A stretch of DNA of 64,000 nucleotides from Oscheius sp. JU75 (GCA_037178855.1 JASJZC010000001.1:2728001-2792000), one strand, 5' to 3'. Counted from the first letter of the stretch, positions 12,142 through 25,002 are shown. Program-made: numbers and translations. The notes: a model not told the origin generated them from the sequence alone.

Positions 12142-12584
12142 GGTAATAGTTCGGCAGGCGGCTCGGTTCATTCAAACGGGTTTTCGCGCGTATTTTTGAA
12201 TTCGGCGGAATTTTGAAATCTTCTCATTTGCGATTCCTACACTGCTTTTTTTCACTGCTTTTCTCAACTTTTTGCCTTACTTTTCATGTCTTTTCTTGCT
12301 CTCTTCAAGTAATATAAACTAGAGCTGCCTTGTATAATGATAATTGACTCCTAACGGTTGACCAACAGACGGGAGCAGATTGTACCAACGGAGAACAAGA
12401 CAGTCTTAGTTTTTATTTCTTGAGGCGAACAAGAAAAGACATAAAAGGTAAGGCAAAAAGTTGAGAAAACCAGTGAAAAGGCGTAGGAAACGTAGACAAG
12501 AAAAAGATTCCAAAATCCCGCCGAATTCAAAAATGCGCGCGAAAACCCGTTTGAATGAACCGAGCCGCCTGCCGAACTATTACC
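12142..12584. mobile_element. Foldback MITE with 8-bp target duplication
   Basis: The element begins GGTAATAGTTCGGCAGGCGG and ends with its reverse complement. Arms of about 170 bp are nearly identical over the outer 50 bp or so and diverge inward; the unpaired centre is about 90 bp. It is flanked on both sides by the direct repeat AAATTGTT (12,134-12,141 and 12,585-12,592), a precise 8-bp target-site duplication. It encodes no protein, so it is a non-autonomous DNA element. Superfamilies with 8-bp duplications include hAT, P and Merlin; termini beginning GG are known in Merlin, but the superfamily stays open. It sits between the BTB-ZF and FAM91 genes. Confidence 0.9.
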
Positions 12585-12752
12585 AAATTGTTTAATATGG
12601 CCCGCACAGTTTGAAAGTACTTTGTTCGTCAAAAGTTTATTTTTCTTCAATTTTCCTTTCCATGTGCTGTCCAAATCCCTAATTTTTTTTGTTTCGCAAA
12701 ACTCTTGAAAACCTTTACGACACAAGTACACAACATTTTACAGAATTCACAA

Positions 12753-15700
12753 ATGGATGTGGACTGTTGCATACGGGAGAATGTCCCGTGGGCCAAGCTG
12801 CCCGAAGACATCAAGATTTTGCTGGGAAACTCGACGAGGGAATACGACAAAATGATTCTCGAGTACTCAATAAAGAACCAGCTTCGATACAAAGGAAATT
12901 TAGGTAAGAGACTTTGTTTTTTTCTGGCCATAATTGTCATCTCTTCTCAGTCCGACATGTGAAGAAGAGCGAGGAGACGTACTATGACATGGTCATGAAG
13001 TATAGCGAGAGCCACATGATGCTCTTCCCATATCATCTAGCCGACATCGTCGTCAAGGAGCTCCGGATCACCCCCTTCAACTATTACACAAATATCATTA
13101 CCGTAAGCCCATTTCAAAACCCATTTGTTACCGCCGAAATTCAGGAAATGATAAATTCGGAGAAGTCCTACGACTCACTACCAAACTTCACCGCCGCCGA
13201 CGCGATGAGACTGCTGGGGATCGGGCGCAACCAGTACATCGAAGTCATGAATCAGAATCGATCTAATAGGAAATTCTTGAGAAGGAGCCGGCCGCTGAAG
13301 GAACTGCTACCACAAAAACCGGCCAAGGTAAGGATTTTGAGCGGAACAAGTTATCTGGCTGACACACGATGAGACTGCTGGGGATCGGGCGTAACCAGTA
13401 TGGATAGTTTAGAGTGAATTCGCGTCAAATATTGACGGAATCGTACGAGGTTTTCGAACAAGAACGTGGTTCAAGAGGCGTTGATCCGTGTTTGACCATA
13501 ATAAAACAATGGAAGCAAGCTTTTCCCCTCTTTCAAACGTGAATATTCCAGGTAAACCTCGAACCTTGGTGGCTGGTAAGTGCCGGCAGTATCTTGGAAG
13601 CCGACATCAAAAGTCTGACCGAGGACGAGCGGCGAATAATCGACAACATACTGGATGAGGGACCACAGCAGGCCGGAATGCTCTCAGCACCCGTCGTCCA
13701 GGCGCTCTTCAATCGCGGCCTCGTCTACTTCGATGTGCCCGTCCAGGACAGTGACTACGTCTACGGTAAGCGTTTTTACTAGATTGTGGGTAATCAGACA
13801 ATTTCAGTAGCTCCGCTGGACGGGTTTGTGATGAACCGAGTGCTAGGAGACTACTTCGAGACGCTGCTCTACAAGATTTTCGTAGCTATTGATGACCAGA
13901 CGTCGGTGAAGGAGATGGCCGAGATGCTCCACATCGACATTCATCTCGTCAGCATGGCCATCTCCGTCTTCTGTCGGCTAGGATTTGCAAAAAAACGCGT
14001 CACAGGTGAGCTCTATTTCAGTTCTAACTCTCAGCATTCAGGCATGGAAAACGCCAAACTCCATTTCACCTGGGCCCAGGTAGTCACGATTCCGACGTCT
14101 CCCACCATGGACGAGTTGGTCTCCAGCGTCTCCGGGGATCTGGGCGAACTCTCAGCGGCCCTTGCTTCGCCAATGGGCGAAGGAGATGACGATGATGATG
14201 AGATGTCCACCTCCGTGAGCAGCATCTCCATCAAGGATCTCGCCTCGCAACCAACTTCCGACGTCTCCTCCTCGTCCGGCAGGGCAGCGTTCGTCTTCGA
14301 CTCGACCCTGGCCGCCTTCCTCATGATGGGCAACCTGTCCGCTTCCCTTAAAGTGGGTTCTTCTTGTAATTTTATGCCTAAAAAATCATGTTCCAGGGGC
14401 ACGCAGTGACGCTGTTCGAGGTCGGGAAGCTGGCCGACGAGCAAATGGGCGACTTTCTCGAGCAGCTCGAGTCGGTCAACAGGTTCGGCGAGGGAGAGGC
14501 CCAGCGTTACTCGGAGCACGCCGTGGTTCTACTGGAATCGCTGAAGGCACTCAAGAAGGGACGAGAAGTTGATCTCCTGCGCGGAGAGAGTCTTCTATCT
14601 CTGGATCCGCAGAGTCGGGTCCGAGTACTCTCCAAATCCTATGGGTTCATTTCTTTTTTTCTGGTTTTACGTGAGCAATTTTACAGAATGGTCGTCGCGA
14701 TGGCTCCGCTATCGTTTGATGCCTGTACGCTGCCGATTTCTTCGATTCCCTTTATTGGACCGCCCATTCCCGAGGTATTTTCCTGTAGAAAATGACATCT
14801 AACAACCAAATTTAGGCTTGCAGTCCATGGTTCCGACTGGCCATCTATGGTGAGACGAAGAGCGGTCCCTCGTCCGTGTATTTGCCCCGCGGGACCCGTC
14901 TGGACACTCTTCCCAAGTCCGTCGTCAGCTCATCACGTCTTCTCGTCTCCTCTGCGAACCACGAGCCGCAGCTGATGTCGGCCGAGAACGCTCTCGTCGC
15001 CCTGAACGACATCCTTCCCAGTTCCCCACTATTCATCCAGGTATTTATTGATTTTTTCGTCAGAAAATTTCAATTTAGGCGTATCCGGCATGCTCAGAAG
15101 ACGAAGAGCTCATCTATGTACCGTTACCCCTTATTTCCAACGAAGAAGACGATCCAAGTAGGCTAAAAATCTTGGCTTTGACTCAAAAAAATCATTTTAG
15201 ATGCCTTCTCGAACCATCCGGCTGTCATAACCCTTCGCGACAGGCTCGGTCTGAACAGCCTCTGTGGCTATATCGTACTCCTGCGGAACACAGTTCTCCA
15301 GAAGGCCGAGAAAAAGGAAATGACGACATTCGACGGCTCGCCGAAGAAGATCACTGAGGAGATGGTCGTCTCGCTGCCGGACGAGCTCACCTTCGACGAC
15401 TACGTGCTCCTCGACTGCGTCTTCGGCATCCCGCTCTTCCATGCCCCGCTGAATAGAACAATCTGCGAGCGCCTGACGAACTCCAATATCCTTCAGACTG
15501 AGAAGTGGGTTTCTTTTCGTCCTTTTCAAGTTAGCTGTCAATAATTACCGAATGTAGAACTCCTCGTTTTCAGTCGCACGAACATCCAATTCGCGAACAA
15601 GTCGGTAGTGGATCTCGTCGGAGACATGGTCAACAAGTACAATTTTGGCATAAACAAGGTTCCTTTTCCTTTTTTGCTTCCAAACCTTCCAATGTTCTAG

Positions 15701-15796
15701 AGCGGTTTCGGCGAAGCAGATGCTCGTCGCGTAGAAGTCGTTGCCCCGGTCCAGCGAATCACCTTCAGCTCCGTCACCAAAGCCATCGAAATCTAG
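12753..15796 (+). CDS. FAM91A1: FAM91 family protein (FAM91A1 homologue)
   Basis: Thirteen exons join in frame to about 777 residues (human FAM91A1 is 838). Nearly collinear identity with the family is visible throughout: KLPEDIKILLGN, IKNQLRYKGNL, RHVKKSEETYYD, NSEKSYDSLPNFTAAD, LLGIGRNQYIEVMNQ, GFVMNRVLGDYFETLLYKIF, GPPIPE and LDCVFGIPLF. Family knowledge: FAM91A1 acts with TBC1D23 and WDR11 in capturing endosome-derived vesicles at the trans-Golgi. A TTTTACAG acceptor ends at 12,743, nine bases before the ATG, consistent with a spliced leader. Exons 12,753-12,903, 12,951-13,102, 13,145-13,327 and 13,552-13,765 cover the conserved N-terminus; the stop is TAG at 15,794. An acidic serine-rich insert (about residues 330-380) is not conserved. 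Confidence 0.95.
13367..13400 (+). repeat. 34-bp copy of an upstream FAM91 exon segment in the intron
   Basis: The intron downstream of the third exon holds a copy of exon bases 13,203-13,236 (GACTGCTGGGGATCGGGCG core) with one mismatch over 34 bp. It is a direct local duplication about 160 bp from its source. Confidence 0.9.
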
Positions 15797-18700
15797 TCAG
15801 TTTCCCCTTCCCCCCTTTCCGCCTGTTAGATGTCTTCCCAATTTGAAGACCGATTTTTTGTCAAATTGAGCTCCCTTTGTGATATACCTCCTCGGTTGTT
15901 CCCTCCTTTCTCCTTGTCACAGAATGGTTGTATTACTTTTTATGGGTTGTAGCTGTGTATAATATATGTAATTTCGTATAAACATTTGAACGTCGCCTTC
16001 TTAAGAGCTCGGAAATTGAATTAGTTGGTTATTATTGAACGGAGAGGGTAGGGAGGAAAGCTCTTTTCGGTAATACCAGTTGATGAATTCGGGTCAGAGA
16101 AAGAGAGACAACAGGTCTCGTTCAGCCGGCCTCCAGAATAATCCTCTCTCTTCCTCCCGAAACGGGCTGAAGAGCCTCCTGAAGTGCCTTCGACGCCACG
16201 GAAGCGAACAATGGCCGCGCCGACGAGTTACGCCTTTTTGGTGGTGGGACATCTCTCCTGAGTCTCCAATTTCATTGGGACCCATGCTTTTTCGGCGTTT
16301 ATCCAATTAATTTCGATTTTAGGGGCTGTTTTTTGTTTGTTTACATGGAAAAATCATGTTGGATTCCCTAGAAAATGCTAGGAAAACAAGCAAGAGCGAA
16401 GCAAAGAATAATGACAAAAATTTCAAATTCGCGCCAGTTTTTTATTAACCGTTTTTTGGCACGAACATCCACGTCATTTGTAGTAGCCTCGTTGATTTCC
16501 AGAATTTCTCATATTTGTTCACCAAATAGATGGCAAACTTGTCTGGAGTGTTTCGGAATGAGTTTATTACAAATTTACCCTGTGAAACGGTCTTCCCCGC
16601 AGATTCAATCTATTTTGAAGCCATCGAATTGTTCTTTTCCTATCTCGCTGTATCTAGCCAAAGTTCACCTTTTTGATTGTGCCTCTCGCCATATGGAAAT
16701 CGTATTCAGGCCCAGTCTCCTCAATAAGTCTTTCCCGTGGTCCTAAACGACTGGTAATTCGCCGTAGTAGACAGCCAATGGCCCTGTGTTTTCCGCGATG
16801 GCCTCCTCGAGTCAAATGTCCTCTCTTTCTCTTTTTGCCCTTCCTAATGACTCCATCTTGACCCGCCCCGTGAATCCCCCCCAAAACGAGTAGTCGTCGT
16901 CTTTTTCTAGAAAGATAGCTCTCTCCCAAGGTCTTCGAAATTAGTCCATTACCATTCGCAAAGTAATTACTTCGCCCTCGCAAACCGTTGGAATCTCTTA
17001 TCCTCCTCCTCTTCGGCTGCCAATTAGGATGCGCGAAATGATAATGCACTGCCATTGTCCTCTACCTCGCAGCTGGACTCCTCCATAGATCTCTCAGCTC
17101 TTAGATTTGGCCGAAAACCCGTCATTTGGTGAATCCTAGCCGCTGTAGTACTGTGAAATAGGCCGTTTTTGGCTTTAATATAAGGCTGAAGGTCTTCCTG
17201 ACTTTGTTACATCAATTTTGCTTTTGTTTATCAAAAAAGTAGGATATTGTCTGTAGAATTCTACCGAAACCGGCATAAGATGTCTGCCCGAAAGAATAGG
17301 TTCGAATACGGCCAGGTTAACGACCCGTAAATGGCCACTTTTTTTGCCGGGACGTGACCTCAGCCACCGAGGATGATGGACCGCCTCGCGTTCATCCCTT
17401 AATTTCGACGAAAATGCTCTGTTTTTGGAGGGAGGGTACTGCCTCAGGGTCGTATCGCTTTCTTCGGCACTAAGCCCACTAATGGCGACCTCAATCCTTG
17501 TGAGAAAGTCGAGAGACACACTTTGTGAAAGGGAAAGACAATGAACTCAGTAGCCTCATCCCCACCCCCCTTGAAAATTGAGTTATCTTCGGCCCGCCAG
17601 CCCCCCCTCTGCCAGTGTTTTACCACATTCGATCCAATCTTCCATATGTTTCTGCCTCGAATCAGAGTCAGCTGATCGCTAGAGCCACTTGAATTTACTC
17701 CCTCCAGCTGATTTGTAGCCCAGATTACGCTGCAGCATCCGGATTTTGCTCGTAGGGGAAAAGCTCTGTTCCTGAAACTTCTACACATCCTATAATCTAT
17801 CTGTTTTTGACCTTTTTTTGCCTGCAAAACATCTCCAATCCGTAGGTCCACCTCAGCAGCCTGATTTTACTCGAAACGAAAAGTTCAGTCGACAAAACAA
17901 TGATTCTTTGTTGAATTCACCTGCCTCACATCTTTTCGTTCTTTCCTACATAGTAGTAACATGTCAATTTGTTCTTTTTCTCAATGTATCAGATGAAATT
18001 CAAATCAGATAACGTGTTCGCAAGAATCTACTGTCTAAAAATCTTCATCTCGATCCCTTCTTTGAGCCATCTTTGCCCAGAAATCCTCAGCTCACGGGCT
18101 CTTTTCGCTCTCACCGTAGTGATGGATAGATAGTTCACGAATGATTGATTCCTCCCCGAAGGATCGAGGCCAGGTTCCATAGTGTGAAATCCCCCGATGC
18201 CAATAATTTACGGGGCTGTACCAGTAAATTCGGAAATTTGTATTGTTCCCCTTCTCATGGACAAAATTCTTGATAAAACGACTCTGCAGTTTGCGAGTTC
18301 TCCTAATTTCTCTTTCTCTTCACGAATGTCTTCACAAAACAATCGACTCTCCTGGCTTCGAGTTCTTCTTCCGTTCGGGTGTAATCCAGTAACCTAAACG
18401 ACCGGCTCATTTCGATGGTTTTAATGACACACCTCTGAGAGGAAGCGTGTACACATATGTTGGCCTGGTGTCTTCCAGAGATAACCCAATTGCAAGCCGA
18501 ATTCGGTTAGTGGTGGCAGGCCGAAAGGGGCGCTTAGAGGAACGCCGTCACTGTCTTTTCCCTGTTCTTTTTGGCAATTATTGCATGTACTTGATTCCAG
18601 AGCCGTCTTTTTTCACCGCAATACACCCAAACCTGCCGCTTACAGCAATTTCTGGGCTACTTATCCGGAGAATAATTCCACATTTCCTCCCTTGTTTTTG

Positions 18701-19175
18701 CCTCAAATCACTGCTTTTGAGCAGTTAGTGGAAACGGGTGAGAGAGACGCGTCACGGCTATCAGATCCCCAGAGTCTCTTTCATTGTGTGACTGGCCTCG
18801 TTTGGCCCTTCTCTAATCTTGAGCCCTCGATGTCACAATCGGCTTCGGCTCTTCCTTCTTTTGGGTCTTTTGATTGGTCAGCGGGCCAAGTTTGAGGATT
18901 CTGTTCATATACCCTAGGTTCAGTCCAAATGCCCAAAGAATGGCAGAATCCGCCCTCCGTCGTTTGTCCTCAATGGTCCATATCGCCTTGTGCTTCCCAT
19001 TCTCAGCTAATGTTTCCACGAACCCGTTCATTATTCTTTTCACCCCTACATTGATCGAATCCGCCTCCTAAAGAAGAAAAAAAAAAAGCTACCGTAGTCA
19101 ACCAATTGCTTCTCTTGTTTATTCTCACAAATACTGCCTCTTCCTCTTCCATTTTTCAGGCTCCGCGAGAGAGAG
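15797..19175. other. Long intergenic region, no recognised gene
   Basis: These 3.4 kb hold the 3' end of FAM91 and whatever promotes GOPC. Minus-strand open frames of 114-135 codons exist at 16,654-17,055, 17,175-17,519 and 17,444-17,851, but they overlap in different frames, show no family motif and do not join into one product. They may be remnants of a decayed element or chance. A TTTTTCAG acceptor at about 19,152-19,159 precedes the GOPC start. Confidence 0.5.
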
Positions 19176-22158
19176 ATGGAGACGTCGCCTTCGTGGTCGG
19201 ACGTTCTCGAGAAGGACTTTGACAAATCGTTCGTGGCCCTCGATCTCCTCTTGGGAGAGATTGACAGCGACCAGGTTAGTTGCCTTTTCGTTTTTTTAAG
19301 GGGATTTCGACTGATTGCGAGACTTTGTCATAGTAGGAACACAATCGGTCATTCTACAAGAGCATTCAACGTTGCTGGAAATGTTTTAGTGCTATTACCA
19401 GATTTTCCTTGTATTCATGCTTATACCATCTGCTATAAAATAAGCTCTCAAGAGGAGAAGCTTGGGAAATCCCACTTTCGGGCCAAGAATAAACTCACGA
19501 AAGAGGTCCAGTACGTTCCAATCTTTCTCGAAGCTTTATCGAATTCTCCACGAAAAGTTGACAAGTGGGCCTAAAAATTTATAATTTATGCTTGAATATC
19601 AATCTTGGGAAATCATTGAAAATTTAACTGCTTCTCAAAATCTATATGTCGCTATTAAATGCCATCATTTACAGTCCGTTTTCAGGTAGAAGTCACATAT
19701 GAGGGTCGACAGAAGATGACGGCCTTGAGTGGCTGCTTCGCCCAACTCATGCACAAGGCACAGTCCATGCAGCACACGATGAACAGACAGGACAAGGTTC
19801 GTGTATTTTTTAATCATTTAATTGCAAATTTTCATCAGGAAGTTACAATGCTGCGAGCCGAATTGGTCGAGGCCCGAGCCATTCAACGAGAAAAGGAGAA
19901 GGAGACCCAACAGCTCATGTTACAGGTGTGCCTTTCGAGTTTTCTCATTCCCAAAAACTTGAACTTCAGGTCCATAGTCTTCAGTGCCAGCTGCATGCGA
20001 AAACGGCTCCTCACGAATCGGATATCATCAAAAAGAAACTCGTATGCGATTTCAAATCAAACAGTTCGAATACCCCGAGTATAGGAAAGTGAAATCGTCT
20101 CCTTCCGCTCCGAAATAATGCCCACATTACGCTCGGACTGCGAGGTGGACCTGCTGCGCAAGGATTGGGAGAAACAGCGCCGACTGATTGGAGCCCTCGA
20201 AACTGAAGTCTTCGGAGCACGATTGGCTGCTAAATATCTGGACAAGGTTGGTTTGGTTGGACTCATACTGATTAGGGATGAGAAGCTGAGGGACCAAAAG
20301 CTCTGAAAAATATGTGTTTCCACCCGTTCTCACCTACTAGATCCGTTCTGTTCACATACCTACCAATCGTTTACGTTACCTAGTGCCCTGATACGTTTTA
20401 AACTTGAGGCCTACGATGAAACGAATCATTTTGCCTAAATTTCTCTCCTCTCTACAAATCACTGGCAAAATGTGCGTCTATTCCCTGGGAAAGTGGCTCG
20501 TTCTGTTCTTCTGCTACTGGTGTTGAGCCTGTTCTAAGTTGCTTTTTTGACAGCCGGAAATTGCTCAAACTTACTGGAGAAGGTAATTGAGAAACCATAG
20601 CCTTCCATCATTTCAAGAGTTACCGATAGAACTATCCTTCTGCCCGAGAACCTCTTACCTCCCTTTTTCAATTGCTGACTGCAATTATCCTTGCAACTAT
20701 GGTTGTGAGTAGTGCTTATTAAGCAAATAGCAATCACAAGAAAAAGAGTCGTTTGTGGGTCGATAATTAAATCCTAAATTGTTCAATATGAACTGCAACA
20801 TCGATACAGAAACCTAGATCCAGAACAAAATTAACACCTCGTCCTTTTTCTCAGTGTATACCCCTACGCAATGAGATTATAGGAATTAGCCGGTCGCATC
20901 CAGCAAATCCAATTGCTTGGAAGGAACATGAGGGGCGTGGAGCACGACCGACTGTGGAATCAGCTCGAGGCGGAAATTCACCTGCATCGGCACAAGACGG
21001 TCATCAGAGCCTGTCGGGGACGCGGAAACACGAAAGGACTCGCCACACCGCCCCGTCAGAAGGAGAACAAGGAACGTCGCAATCTGAGACAGCTCCGTCA
21101 GGTCGTCCTACCCAAACAGTCTCACGAGGGTCTTGGAATCTCCATTACGGTACTCTTTAGCATCTTTTCCACGAGAAATTGATTTTTAGGGAGGAGTAGA
21201 ACACGCGCTGCCCATTATCATCTCTGAGATTCAGCCCGGTCAGCCGGCTGACAGATGCGGACAGCTTTACGTATATTTTCCGGATTGACTTTAAATGTTG
21301 GATGGATTTCAGGTCGGCGACGCCATCATGTCCGTAAACGGATACGACCTCTCGAACGCTAAACACCAGGAAGCCGTCGACATTTTGAGCAGTCAACAGG
21401 GCGATCTGCACATAGAAGTCCAGTTTCTTCATCCCGACGCCGATTCGGATGACGAGGGAGCCGTGATGATAGAGGACTGCGAGGGATCATTGTGAGTTTG
21501 CCCTTTTTTCTTGTTGGATACGACCCATCGAAATAGAATAGGACTAGATGAAATGATTCTGGATAACAAGCAGCGTAACCACAATGTCACAGGAATATAT
21601 GGCTACAAGAAATGAATTTACTGTCGTAAGATATCTCACTCTCTCGTCGATATCGGCCTCCCTTCCAACACAAACACATTCTGTTTCGGACATTTCTCTT
21701 AAGTATGAATGAATTTCCGCCGTAGATACATCCAAAAGCAACTGAAAGTAAAGCTTAAAGGGTTAGGTTACCATCTTACTGGTTCTCATACACCACGGTT
21801 CGGGTACTTTTCATGTTTCAAATTCTACTGGCAAAAAGTGCAACTGCCTGTGACAGATGTTGTTAGTGATCCAAGACAATACTTGACCAAACGTCTATGT
21901 AATTCCTGTCAAGTATTGTTCGAGATAAAAGTTGGCACATCGAGACAAAAGGGACTTCAAGCGAGCGTAAGCGACTGGTAGAGGCGAGGCGAATTCTCAT
22001 CCTTGGCCACAACCACACCTTCCACTCTTCTCATAATCCTATCTTTCAGATTCAACATGTACGGCAGTGCGTCGATGGAGGAACCCCCATCGAGTCGCAG
22101 CTCCACGGCCTCCCAGCAGACGTCGAACACCGAGACAAGTGACAATCGGAGCACCTAA
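19176..22158 (+). CDS. gopc-1: GOPC / PIST Golgi PDZ and coiled-coil protein
   Basis: Nine exons give about 388 residues: 19,176-19,274; 19,686-19,796; 19,839-19,925; 19,970-20,041; 20,085-20,246; 20,883-21,149; 21,190-21,270; 21,313-21,491; 22,050-22,158. The product follows human GOPC along its length: [76 protein letters not shown], then one PDZ domain ([39 protein letters not shown]). The middle is coiled coil. Family role: a Golgi adaptor that binds C-terminal PDZ ligands and directs receptors and channels between Golgi, surface and lysosome. The C-terminus is a short serine/threonine-rich tail. A TTTTTCAG acceptor ends 16 nt before the ATG. Confidence 0.96.
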
Positions 22159-22461
22159 TTCCGCCCCTCTCCGAGATCAATCCGAAGCCTTCTCCCTGTG
22201 ATGCCATTTTTCTTTTTCTTTCTCTGGGTATTGTTCCGACTCAAAACACTAGCTCCTTTGCTTTATTTTCCCCGTGATCTCCCCAATTTTTACCGTTTCA
22301 TCTACTTCTTGTATTTGAGTCTATTTTAGAGAGCGAGTCCTTGTATATTATTCCACAAATGGTGCTTTAATGAATTCTACTGGTTTCTGACTGGGAAAAG
22401 TAACGGTTTATCAAAAACTGGAAAGAAAAACAGTAACATGTACAAGTTGGGAAATGTGTCT

Positions 22462-24496
22462 CTAATAGTCAAAACAGCCGGGATTAAAATTTTCAAAATC
22501 CTTGATGACAATGAGGAGGGAGGTGGCTGTTCGTCGTGTGCTCGGATCCGGATCCAGAGCTTGATGGACGAGATGAACTAGCAGCCGCGTGACGGGGTCC
22601 AGGGTCTCATTTGTCTTTTCTTCCGTCTTTTTACCTGGAAATGAGTCGTTTCGGAAGATAATGGATTATTCTAATCCAGTAAATGCGTGCGGTTAACCCA
22701 TTGGCTGAATTAGAGGAGCCGACATGATATCGACGTATATAATAGCTCAACAGTTAGCATCTGAGCGACTCTGGTTCGATTCCGGATGTTTTTTGGATTT
22801 CCAAAAGGGCTTCAGACGGTTGGTGGTGAACTATAATTTGAAGTTCTCAGCACGTACCTACGCATCGACAAGCTACAGAAGTTTGGGCTGTTCGATACAC
22901 AGCCGGTAGCGTTATCCAAGTTGGTGCGCAATTCAAAGCAGGGTTGTGGGAAAGCACGGTAAGCCAAAGGGTTATATCTTTTCCGGTACGCGAATTCATG
23001 GGGTACGGTAGGTATCGAAAAGCCTAAAACTTACAAAAGCATCGTCCCTTGGTGTTCGCGAAGATCAGCTTGCGGCAGGTACTGCAATTTAGCTCCGATT
23101 GAAATTCGCGAGTCCATCCTGGGCGTACTACATTCATCTGTAAGGCATTTACCTCTTTTTGGAGACTTTAAAAAGTCTACAATTTTACCAATATCCACGC
23201 CGGGATATCGTGGAAGTCGAACTGTGGTTCCGTTTCGTTCAGCAGCCGACGTGATGCTTTCGGATCCTAGAATGGAGGCGATTTGACAGATGCCGCGAAA
23301 GTCGTCTGATGGTCGGAATAGTGGATGTCTGAAGCCTGTGTAATTGGAAAAACGGAAAAAGAAACACCTTTTGAATAGAAGGCTGAGGAGGAGGATACCG
23401 GCCGACCAGATGTCAATCGCCGTGGACTGAGTTTCTTGGGCGAAGCGAAGAAGTATCTCTGGGGGTCTGAATCCCGGCGTACCGCCCTTGTTGACACGCT
23501 TCTCCGGCTTTTCGAGACATGTAGCACAGCAGTAGTCGTCGTTACAGCGACAGTTGTAGATCTTCTTTCTTTTGGCTGCTGGCGGCTGATTGAGCCTTCC
23601 ATAGACGAGTCGGCGTTTTTGCTGCTGAAAATGGAGACATTGATTGTGGTTCGGGTGATAGGAAAAGAGCCTCGAGCTTTTGATTTTGATACATTCGGTT
23701 AGGGGTTTGCGACCGCTGTATACCCGAAAGGGCGCACCAACTCTTAAAAGTAAATATTCGAAACTCAGTAAGTCCTGAAAAACAGCTGCGTATCGACGTC
23801 TATGGTGGCAAATTACACGACATTGACAGTCTACTTTCTCTTAGGAAAATGAAACATACCGCTACGGTCTTCGGCCTGTACTCTTGTGATAGTCCGAAAT
23901 CGATGAGAGCGAATCTTCTGTGATGTCTGTTGTAGAGAAAGTTGCCCGGCTTCACGTCTCTGTGGATGATATTCGCGCTGTGAAGATGCTCGAGGGCAAT
24001 AAGCAGGTTTTTGAAGTAGAAAAGCTTCTCCTGTGTTGTCATACGTGGCAAAATGGTCTAAAATACCGAAAATATCGTAGGGGAGACGGTAACAAGGACT
24101 ACCTTGAAATCATCGTGATGGAAATATTCCATTACCACAAAAACTCGTCCTCTATCTCGATGGCCTCCAAACATCTTTATTACATTGTTTCTGCCGCCTA
24201 ATTCACTCATAATCTGCAATAGTTTAGGTAAAAATGCATGGAAAATGAGTTACTTTCAGCTCGAGGGTAAGGAATTTAGCCAACATTGCCTGGCCAATTT
24301 CTTTGAGAGCATATACGCTTTTATCTTTTCTGCTTTGTACAGAGTAGACTCTTCCGAAGGAGCCTAAACACAGATATTACAGGAACTGAACATAAAGATT
24401 ACCGCAGCCTATGAGAGATCCAATTGCGAAGTTTTCAGCGACCCATTTGTTCGTGCTGGGCAACTCTTCTTCATTATATTTGTGTTTCTTTGCCAT
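22462..24496 (-). CDS. cdc-7: CDC7-type kinase (DDK catalytic subunit)
   Basis: Exons run right to left: 24,403-24,496, 24,254-24,363, 24,103-24,213, 23,860-24,057, 23,368-23,624, 23,189-23,328, one near 23,030-23,140, and a last exon from about 22,636 to the stop at 22,462. Kinase motifs: glycine loop GCGSFG (residues 30-35), lysine K52 in YALKE, catalytic loop HRDVKPGNFLYN (D139), DFG (D158), then GTPGFRPPEIL and IDIWSAGILLLSLL. The HRDVKP(G/S)NFLYN and ALIDFGLSQ wording is specific to CDC7. The C-terminal lobe ends LVHQALDPDPSTRRTA. CDC7 with DBF4 phosphorylates MCM to fire replication origins. The insert between DFG and GTPGF is very short (about 40 residues) and cysteine-rich. The splice of the penultimate exon is uncertain. 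It is convergent with GOPC and divergent from the p53-like gene. Confidence 0.92.
22739..22788 (+). repeat. tRNA-derived relic, centre deleted
   Basis: ATAGCTCAACAGTTAGCATC resembles a tRNA D-arm/A-box and CTGGTTCGATTCCGG a T-arm/B-box, but the anticodon arm between them is almost gone. It lies in the last large cdc-7 intron. Confidence 0.6.
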
Positions 24497-25002
24497 GGGC
24501 TGAAAACGGGCATATGTGATGTAAATGAGGATGAAAATGGAAAAAAAACAGAGCTGGACCCAGCGAAAACTACAAAGTGTCAAGCTTGCAATTTTAAAAT
24601 TCGGTTTGAAAAGTGCCCAATTACAGTAACCTTTGGGTGCCGCCACGATTTACAACTCTGTATGTTCATTTTGGAGTTGGATTTTTATTCCTACTTTTTT
24701 TTTGTCAACTATTCAGTCTTCTCGTTTTATTTGTGTTTTCTCATACAAAAAGTGCACATCGATACCCAAGATCTTTCTCTAACCAAAAAAGGCCCGTGAG
24801 GCTGTATTTCTTGAAAAAAGCTGCTCAACTTATGTTTTCCCGGCTTTTTACTCGAAAAATTGTTTTTACAACTGTTTTGAATCACACGTGTGCTGAGCCA
24901 TTCTTGTGAACAAACTCGTCGGTTCTCTCATTAGGAAAATGTATTTTTACGCTTACCAGCTTCTGTATCCTTTTTTGCTTATTGATTCACCGTTTTTAGC
25001 CT
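24497..25002. promoter_or_regulatory. Shared bidirectional promoter region, cdc-7 and cep-1
   Basis: About 500 bp separate the divergent starts of the CDC7-like and p53-like genes, so both promoters should lie here. It is AT-rich with pyrimidine tracts. A TTTTTAG acceptor ends at about 24,999, three bases before the p53-like ATG, which suggests trans-splicing of that message. No specific factor site can be called by eye. Confidence 0.5.
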
